From: Bacteroidia bacterium
GTDB lineage: Bacteria; Bacteroidota; Bacteroidia; B-17B0; Aurantibacillaceae
DNA: 64,000 bases
NCBI GenBank assembly: GCA_026003255.1
Contig: BPGX01000002.1
Coordinates: 372,001-436,000, forward strand
Reading direction: 5' to 3'
The notes under the pieces are model-generated. The model saw only the letters and a program-made list of their open reading frames with translations. It did no database searches and had not been told where the DNA came from. The position numbers and the translations under genes were made by a program. This document shows, piece after piece, positions 58,087 to 64,000 of this stretch (position 1 is its first letter; each line of letters begins with the position of its first letter).

Positions 58087-58091
58087 AAACA

Positions 58092-59900
58092 ATGGTAAAT
58101 CAAAATAACATACAACTCCAACTTCAAACACTTCCTGAAAAACCGGGCGTTTACAAATTTTATAGTATTGACAATCAACTTTTATACATTGGAAAAGCCA
58201 AAAACCTCAAAAAAAGAGTGTTCTCCTATTTTCAAAAAGAACCAGAAACTTTACGATTAAAACTATTAGTCAAAAAAATCCATCATCTTGAAACCATTAC
58301 CGTTCCTACCGAATACGACGCTCTCATTCTTGAAAACACGTTAATTAAAAGTTTACAACCTAAATACAACATCCAGCTCAAAGACGATAAAACTTATCCC
58401 TGGATTGTTATCACCAAAGAATCATTTCCAAAAGTTTTTTATACACGAAAAAAAAATATACCAAACTTTGAATATTACGGTCCCTACCCTTCTGTTATAG
58501 CCGTTCGTACACTTATTGATACCATAAAAGAAATTTTTTCCCTTCGCACTTGCAATTACTTGCTTTCGGATGAAAATATCAAAAAGAAAAAATTCCGTGC
58601 CTGTCTGGATTATCACATCGGAAAATGTAAAGCACCATGCATTGGTTTACAATCCAGAGAAGAATACGACAAAAACATTACTCAAATCAAAAAAATTATT
58701 AAAGGGCAAATCAAAGATGTTTTAATGTATCTTGAAGAACAAAAAAAAGAAGCCGTCGAAAAATTAGAATTTGAAAAAGCCGCTTTACTCAAAGAAAAAA
58801 TTGAAATACTGCATAAATATCAAGCCAAATCACAAGTAGTGAGTGAAGTAAAAGATGCCGACGTGTTTCATTTACACAAGTACAATCAAAGAACATACAT
58901 TGGCTTCCTCCGAATTGTCAATGGATTTATTATTCAAACCTTTATTTCCGACATTACCATTCAAAGCGATGAAAGTGATGCCGAAATTTTAAGCACAATT
59001 ATTACTCAACTAAGAGAACGATTTTATTCCAATGCCAGAGAAATCATCGTTCCTATTCAACCTGAATTTGAAATTCCAGATGTAAAATATACCGTTCCAA
59101 AAATTGGCGACAAAAAAAAGTTACTGGATTTGTTAGAACAAAATTTAATCCAATATGCGAATGAAAAAGAAAAACAACTTGCCATCAAAGACCCAGAAAC
59201 CTATACTACTCAACTGATGCAACAAATGATGAAAGACCTACGAATGAATAAAGAACCTCGCCGCATAGAAGCGTTTGACAACTCTAACATTCAAGGAACG
59301 AATGCTGTCAGTGCAATGGCTGTTTTTATCGATGGCAAACCCGCTAAAAGTGAATACCGACATTTTAATGTAAAAACTGTGGAAGATGGAAAACCAGATG
59401 ATTTTGCTACAATGAAAGAAGTGATTTACCGCCGTTACAAACGAGTACTGGAAGAAAACTTACCCCTACCCGATTTAATCGTCATTGATGGCGGAAAAGG
59501 ACAACTCAACGCCGCATTGGAATCTTTAGAAGCCCTTCAATTGAAAGATAAAATTCACGTCATTTCAATAGCAAAACGGCTTGAAGAAATTTACTTTCCA
59601 AACGACCCACTTCCACTTTATTTAGACAAACGCAGCCCTACCCTGAAAGTCATTCAACACATTCGCGATGAGGTGCATCGCTTCGGAATCACGCACCATA
59701 GAAAAAGACGCACTAAATCTGCTTTCCAGAGCGAACTACTGAATATTAAAGGTATAGGAGAAAAATTGGCTATTAAATTATTGCAACAATTTGGTTCCAT
59801 TGAACAAATCAAAAAACAATCACTCCACGATGTTGCTAAAATCGTTGGAATGAAAAAAGCAGAATTAATCTTTCAACATTTTAAACAATCTGCAAAATAA
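58092..59900 (+). CDS. uvrC: excinuclease ABC subunit C
   Basis: 602 residues. GIY-YIG nuclease (KPGVYKFYSIDNQLLYIGKAKN, about 16-37), UVR motif, RNase H-like second nuclease (FDNSNIQGTNAVSAM, VIDGGKGQLNAA) and C-terminal helix-hairpin-helix (NIKGIGEKLAIKLLQQFGS). It makes the two incisions in nucleotide excision repair with UvrAB. Cluster-type cysteines are visible in CNYLLS, ACLDYHIGKCKAPC. Normal length. Confidence 0.96.
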   Translation: MVNQNNIQLQLQTLPEKPGVYKFYSIDNQLLYIGKAKNLKKRVFSYFQKEPETLRLKLLVKKIHHLETITVPTEYDALILENTLIKSLQPKYNIQLKDDKTYPWIVITKESFPKVFYTRKKNIPNFEYYGPYPSVIAVRTLIDTIKEIFSLRTCNYLLSDENIKKKKFRACLDYHIGKCKAPCIGLQSREEYDKNITQIKKIIKGQIKDVLMYLEEQKKEAVEKLEFEKAALLKEKIEILHKYQAKSQVVSEVKDADVFHLHKYNQRTYIGFLRIVNGFIIQTFISDITIQSDESDAEILSTIITQLRERFYSNAREIIVPIQPEFEIPDVKYTVPKIGDKKKLLDLLEQNLIQYANEKEKQLAIKDPETYTTQLMQQMMKDLRMNKEPRRIEAFDNSNIQGTNAVSAMAVFIDGKPAKSEYRHFNVKTVEDGKPDDFATMKEVIYRRYKRVLEENLPLPDLIVIDGGKGQLNAALESLEALQLKDKIHVISIAKRLEEIYFPNDPLPLYLDKRSPTLKVIQHIRDEVHRFGITHHRKRRTKSAFQSELLNIKGIGEKLAIKLLQQFGSIEQIKKQSLHDVAKIVGMKKAELIFQHFKQSAK

Positions 59901-59984
59901 ATTTTTCACACTATCCTGTGGAAAAAAAACGATAATCTGTTCTTAAAAACACCCATTCATTATTCATCTTTGCAAAAAAAATCA

Positions 59985-61643
59985 ATGAGAAATTTTCTTA
60001 CTATAACTACACTTTTGTTATTATTCAACTGTACTAACTCCGAAAAAAACAAATCTTCTGATGAACACGACCAAAAAATGGTCTTTTATTACAATGAAAA
60101 AGATGGCATCTCTTCCTTAGACCCAGCTGAAAGCAATAACATTCCTCATATCTGGATATGTAATCAACTCTACAATGGACTTGTTCAGTTAGACGACTCT
60201 CTGAATGTTTTGTCATGCATTGCAAAATATTGGGAAATTTCCGAAGATGGCACTAAATACACCTTCTACTTACGCAATGATGTCTACTTCCACGACAATC
60301 CTTGTTTCCCAAATGGTAAAGGTAGAAAAGTAACGGCTTATGATTTTGAATTTTCCTTCAACCGCTTACTTATTACACCCAATTCTACTGCCGCTTCATT
60401 ACTATCATATATTGATAGAAGTGAACGCACTAATTTTCGTCCGTTTCAATCTATCAATGATTCCACCTTTGTAATTTATTTAAAGCAACCTTACAGTGTT
60501 TTTCTAAACATTCTCACCATGAAATATTTTTCAGTAATTCCTTACGAAGCCATTGATTATTACAAAAAATCATTTCACAATCACGCTGTTGGCACAGGTC
60601 CCTTTATGCTCAAACAATGGGACGAAGGCAATAAATTGATTCTGGTAAAAAATCCAAATTATTTTGAAAAAGATGAAGAAGGCAATCGTTTGCCCTATCT
60701 GGATGCCGTTTCTATCTCCTTTATTCGTGATAAAGAAACCGCCTTCATTGAATTCTTAAATGGAAAACTAGACATGATTAGCGGTGCTGATGCTATCAAT
60801 ATCAACGAAGTATTAGATAAAAGCGGAATGTTGAATAAAAATTATGCTTCTAAATGTTATTTACAAAAAGGAAATTATTTGAAAACCGACTACATCGGAT
60901 TATTAGTAGATGAAAAAGCGAATAAAAATTCTCCATTACTCAAAAAGCCCTTCCGACAAGCGTTGAATTATGCTATTGACAGAGAACGATTGGTAAAATA
61001 TTTTAGAAACGGCGTTGGGATGCCTGCTGTTGCGGGTTTTATCCCAAAGGGCTTCAAATCTTTTGATACATCCGTTGTTAAAGGATATCATTACAACCCA
61101 GATAAAGTAAAACAATTACTCAAAGAAGCAGGATATCCAGACGGAAAAGGTTTACCGGAAATTGTTTTTCACATCACGGAAGATTACAAAGAACAAGCAT
61201 CTTTTCTGCAATCGCAGTGGAAAGAATTTAATATCCCGATTAAAATATCCATTGAACAGCCCTCTGTTTTTCGACAAGCCACTTTTCTGTTTCAATATGA
61301 AATGTTCAAAAAAAACTGGGTCGTCGATTACATTGATGAAGAAAACTTCTTCTCTCTATTCTATAGTAACAATTTTGTTCCTGCCGGATTTAATTACACA
61401 CACTTTAAGAATGTAGATTTTGATTTACTGTACGAAAAAGCATTAAGAACAATTGATGAAAAAGAAAAAATCAAAATCTATCAGGAAATGGACAAAATAC
61501 TCATTGACGAAGCACCTATTATTCCTCTGTTTTATGACGAAATAATTCGGCTTGTAAATCCTTCTGTTGAAGGTCTTACTCTCAATCCTATGAACTTGTT
61601 GAATCTAAAAACCGTCAAAAAGATAAGTAAACCAAACAAATAA
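59985..61643 (+). CDS. ABC transporter solute-binding lipoprotein, family 5 (peptide type)
   Basis: 552 residues from ATG 59985; an earlier TTG at 59970 lies in a CATCTTTG -7-like box. The signal ends LLFNCTNS, a lipoprotein. The family 5 fold is clear from SSLDPAESNN, YTFYLRNDVYFHDN, TAYDFEFSFNRL, AVGTGPFMLKQW and FRQALNYAIDRERLV. It binds oligopeptides, dipeptides or other solutes for an ABC importer not encoded here. Convergent with guaA, three bases apart. Confidence 0.88.
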   Translation: MRNFLTITTLLLLFNCTNSEKNKSSDEHDQKMVFYYNEKDGISSLDPAESNNIPHIWICNQLYNGLVQLDDSLNVLSCIAKYWEISEDGTKYTFYLRNDVYFHDNPCFPNGKGRKVTAYDFEFSFNRLLITPNSTAASLLSYIDRSERTNFRPFQSINDSTFVIYLKQPYSVFLNILTMKYFSVIPYEAIDYYKKSFHNHAVGTGPFMLKQWDEGNKLILVKNPNYFEKDEEGNRLPYLDAVSISFIRDKETAFIEFLNGKLDMISGADAININEVLDKSGMLNKNYASKCYLQKGNYLKTDYIGLLVDEKANKNSPLLKKPFRQALNYAIDRERLVKYFRNGVGMPAVAGFIPKGFKSFDTSVVKGYHYNPDKVKQLLKEAGYPDGKGLPEIVFHITEDYKEQASFLQSQWKEFNIPIKISIEQPSVFRQATFLFQYEMFKKNWVVDYIDEENFFSLFYSNNFVPAGFNYTHFKNVDFDLLYEKALRTIDEKEKIKIYQEMDKILIDEAPIIPLFYDEIIRLVNPSVEGLTLNPMNLLNLKTVKKISKPNK

Positions 61644-61646
61644 AAT

Positions 61647-63179
61647 CTACTCCCATTCAATTGTAGCTGGTGGCTTGGAACTAATATCATACACCACTCT
61701 GTTGACACCTTTTACCTGATTGATTATAGCATTTGAAATTTCAGCTAACAAATCATAAGGTAGATGCACCCAATCTGCTGTCATTCCATCAGTAGAATGT
61801 ACTGCCCGTAATGCTACAACATATTCGTACGTTCTTTCATCGCCCATCACTCCTACACTCTTTGTATTTAATAAAATAGTACCGGCCTGCCATATTTTGT
61901 TGTACCATCCGCTTTTTCTTAAATGTTCAATATAAATAGCATCTGCTTCCTGAAGAATATTTACCTTCTCTGCCGTAACTTCTCCAATGATTCGTATTGC
62001 AAGCCCTGGACCCGGAAAAGGATGACGAGATAAAATGTTGTCTGGCAAATTCAATAACTTACCTACTCTTCTCACTTCATCTTTAAACAGCATTCTCAAT
62101 GGCTCAACCACTTTCAAATGCATCTTTTCTGGTAAGCCACCCACATTGTGATGCGATTTAATCGTAGCACTCGGTCCTTTCACTGAAACACTTTCTATTA
62201 CATCCGGATAAATGGTGCCTTGTGCCAGCCATTTCACATCCTGAATTTGATGTGCCGCTTTATCAAACTCTTCAATAAACACACGACCAATTATTTTTCT
62301 TTTTTGTTCCGGATCCTCAATACCTTTCAACGCTTCGTAAAAGCGCTGACTCGCATCTATAAAATGAATGTTTAATCCTAAATGTTGATACGATTTTACT
62401 ACTTCATCCGCTTCGTTTTTTCTCAACAAACCATTATCAATAAAAATACAATACAAATTCTTTCCAATCGCTCTGTGTAATAATAACGCTGCTACACTGG
62501 AATCCACCCCACCCGATAAACCCAAAACTACTTTATCATGATTTAATTGTTGTTTCAAATTCTCCACCGTTTCATCCACAAAGGATTGTGGCGTCCAATC
62601 GCCCACACAACCACAAATTTTCTTTACAAAGTTTTCTAACACCTGAATACCACATTCGGAATGGTACACTTCAGGATGAAATTGAACTGCGTAAATTTTT
62701 TCAGAGGTGCTTTCATAAGCCGCCACCGGAATGTTTTCTGTAGATGCAGTTATCACAAATTTTTCGGGTAATTTCAAAATACTATCTCCGTGACTCATCC
62801 ATACCTGCACTCCGTCTTTTATACCATTCATCAATTGAGAATCGCTTTTCACCGTTGTTAATCTTGCACGTCCGTATTCTCTTACTAAACTTTTTGCTAC
62901 CTCTCCTCCATTGATTTTAGCCATTAATTGAGCACCATAACAGATACCCAATACTGGGACTTTCCTTAAAAACACTTCAAAATTAGGTATAGGTGCATTT
63001 GCATCATTAACACTAAAAGGGCTTCCTGATAGAACAATACCTTTTAGATCAGGTGTTAATTCAAAACTATAATTAAATGGATGTACTTCACAAAACACAT
63101 TTAATTCCCTGATTTTACGGGCAATGAGTTGAGTGTATTGCGAGCCAAAATCTAAAATTAAAATTTTTTGATGTTTCAT
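61647..63179 (-). CDS. guaA: GMP synthase (glutamine-hydrolysing)
   Basis: 510 residues from ATG 63179; the in-frame codons upstream reach 63254 but lie in the promoter. Glutaminase domain (1-190) with catalytic Cys in [10 protein letters not shown] and VQFHPEV; ATP-pyrophosphatase domain with [19 protein letters not shown]-terminal dimerisation domain ending KPPATIEWE. It converts XMP to GMP. Length matches the family. Confidence 0.96.
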   Translation of the reverse strand: MKHQKILILDFGSQYTQLIARKIRELNVFCEVHPFNYSFELTPDLKGIVLSGSPFSVNDANAPIPNFEVFLRKVPVLGICYGAQLMAKINGGEVAKSLVREYGRARLTTVKSDSQLMNGIKDGVQVWMSHGDSILKLPEKFVITASTENIPVAAYESTSEKIYAVQFHPEVYHSECGIQVLENFVKKICGCVGDWTPQSFVDETVENLKQQLNHDKVVLGLSGGVDSSVAALLLHRAIGKNLYCIFIDNGLLRKNEADEVVKSYQHLGLNIHFIDASQRFYEALKGIEDPEQKRKIIGRVFIEEFDKAAHQIQDVKWLAQGTIYPDVIESVSVKGPSATIKSHHNVGGLPEKMHLKVVEPLRMLFKDEVRRVGKLLNLPDNILSRHPFPGPGLAIRIIGEVTAEKVNILQEADAIYIEHLRKSGWYNKIWQAGTILLNTKSVGVMGDERTYEYVVALRAVHSTDGMTADWVHLPYDLLAEISNAIINQVKGVNRVVYDISSKPPATIEWE

Positions 63180-63199
63180 AAACAGAAATATCCGGGGGA

Positions 63200-63234
63200 C
63201 AAACATAGTTTTTATTATTCTTTTTTTATTCAAA
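63200..63234 (-). promoter_or_regulatory. guaA promoter
   Basis: On the minus strand TATGTTTG (63207-63200) is a TAnnTTTG -7 box, with TTTG (63234-63231) 23 bases upstream. The guaA start is 20 bases downstream. Confidence 0.45.
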
Positions 63235-63241
63235 AAATATT

Positions 63242-63274
63242 TTTGATATTTCAAGAAAATTTTTATTAAATTTG
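63242..63274 (+). promoter_or_regulatory. promoter of the partial surface-protein gene
   Basis: TTTG (63242-63245), 21-base spacer, TAAATTTG (63267-63274); start ATG at 63291. Confidence 0.5.
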
Positions 63275-63290
63275 CAGAAAAATTTGAATT

Positions 63291-64000
63291 ATGAAAAAAT
63301 GGTTATTTTCTTCTGGTGTATTGCTCCTTACAATGTCCACAAGTTTTTCTCAAAATGTGGGCATAAATCCTACTGGTTCAGCACCTAATAACAGTGCCGG
63401 ATTAGACGTGGATTTCACCAATAAAGGTTTATTGATTCCAAGAGTAGCACTTACCAGCGCCACAGATGCCGCTACTATTCCATCTCCGGCCACTTCATTA
63501 TTAGTGTATAATACTGGAACAGGTGGGCTATCACCTGCTGGATATTATTACAATGCCGGAACGCCAGGTTCACCGAACTGGGTTCAATTACTACCTTCTT
63601 CATCAGGACTTTCCGGTTCCGGAGTAGCCACTCGTGTAGCGTTCTGGACCGGTGCAACTACCTTAGGTTCAAATGCCAATTTGTATTGGGATAATACAAA
63701 CAATAGATTAGGAATTGGAACAGCTGCACCCGTTAATAGATTAGGAGTAGTGGGGGGTAATGTTGGATGGGGTACTTCGTCAGAAGTGAGTGTTTTACAG
63801 AACGACCAAGGCGGTAGTATAGAACTTGGTGGTCAAAATGGATTAGCAAATCCAATTTCCAACGGTGCACCTTATATCGATTTTCATTTTGGAACTGGCT
63901 CCGCACAAGATTATAATGCCAGAATCATTAACGCAGCCAATAATCGCATAGATATTACTAATGCGGGCGGTGGAATACTTTCTGTAAACGGTGCAAATAT
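63291..64000 (+). CDS. secreted repeat-type surface protein, 3' end outside window
   Basis: Open frame from ATG 63291 to the window edge, 236 codons, no stop. The signal peptide [21 protein letters not shown] is a clear Bacteroidota type. It continues [20 protein letters not shown] and [15 protein letters not shown], then a Gly/Thr/Asn-rich region with [17 protein letters not shown], the pattern of tail-fibre/trimeric-autotransporter-like exported proteins. Probably outer surface or secreted; a C-terminal sorting or tail-spike chaperone domain cannot be seen. Divergent from guaA. Confidence 0.78.
   Translation, partial: MKKWLFSSGVLLLTMSTSFSQNVGINPTGSAPNNSAGLDVDFTNKGLLIPRVALTSATDAATIPSPATSLLVYNTGTGGLSPAGYYYNAGTPGSPNWVQLLPSSSGLSGSGVATRVAFWTGATTLGSNANLYWDNTNNRLGIGTAAPVNRLGVVGGNVGWGTSSEVSVLQNDQGGSIELGGQNGLANPISNGAPYIDFHFGTGSAQDYNARIINAANNRIDITNAGGGILSVNGAN

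Noticed and set aside
59985-61643. Aromatic-acid binding protein for the degradation island
   Set aside because: It is a family 5 peptide-type binding lipoprotein, 8 kb from the island and in a different gene group.

Overview
The window is AT-rich DNA from a member of the Bacteroidota. The evidence is the TAnnTTTG-type promoter boxes just upstream of several starts (for example 25340-25347, 51596-51603, 63267-63274), families typical of the phylum (DUF4292-like lipoprotein, TPR/PP2C regulators, secreted proteins ending their signal in ...FSQ), and very short 5' leaders. No rRNA, tRNA or CRISPR array was seen. The first gene enters from the left edge and the last runs off the right edge.

Layout. 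1-5.8 kb: a tight operon of a TPR protein, a DUF4292-like lipoprotein, a LysM/DUF1571-like protein, truA and an MsbA-type ABC exporter. 6-14 kb: osmC-like gene, gyrB, rnpA, argS, a glycosyltransferase 9 and homogentisate dioxygenase; the last three each carry +1 frameshifts, four in 2.6 kb, which looks like a local sequence-quality problem. 14-23 kb: a small lipoprotein, an M20 dipeptidase, pstSCA-pstB-phoU broken up by dispersed repeats, and an EnvC-like factor; G/C strand bias appears reversed from about 17.4 to 23.1 kb. 23.2-26.2 kb: lysS and three small envelope or secreted genes. 51.6-64 kb: ferritin, ribF, a ComM-type ATPase, a TPR-PP2C phosphatase with a response regulator, uvrC, a solute-binding lipoprotein, guaA and a partial surface protein.

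The striking part is 26.25-51.45 kb, a 25-kb anaerobic aromatic-degradation island made of two divergent operons. Leftward: a MobA-like cytidylyltransferase, XdhC, an SDR, and a 4-hydroxybenzoyl-CoA reductase-like molybdoenzyme whose [2Fe-2S] and Mo subunits are fused, with an FAD subunit carrying the diagnostic four-cysteine [4Fe-4S] insertion. Rightward, 15 tightly packed genes: a Thauera-type ATP-dependent benzoyl-CoA reductase (bcrCBAD), an acyl-CoA ligase, a lone BcrC/HgdB-like protein, a ketopantoate-reductase::ATPase-activator fusion, thiolase, had, oah, dch, a 3-hydroxyacyl-CoA dehydrogenase/enoyl-CoA hydratase fusion, korAB and a hemerythrin-like protein.

Together these would activate a (4-hydroxy)benzoate, remove the para-hydroxyl, reduce benzoyl-CoA to the 1,5-dienoyl-CoA with ATP and low-potential electrons from KorAB, hydrate, oxidise and hydrolytically open the ring to 3-hydroxypimeloyl-CoA, and beta-oxidise to glutaryl-CoA plus acetyl-CoA. 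No ferredoxin, glutaryl-CoA dehydrogenase, aromatic transporter or dedicated regulator is encoded here. The lone HgdB-like protein with the fused activator looks like an extra double-cubane-cluster reductase module of unknown substrate, and is the best candidate for an undescribed system. A 5-4-5 palindrome of Crp/FNR geometry sits in the divergent promoter region. The homogentisate dioxygenase implies the organism also uses oxygen, fitting a facultative anaerobe.
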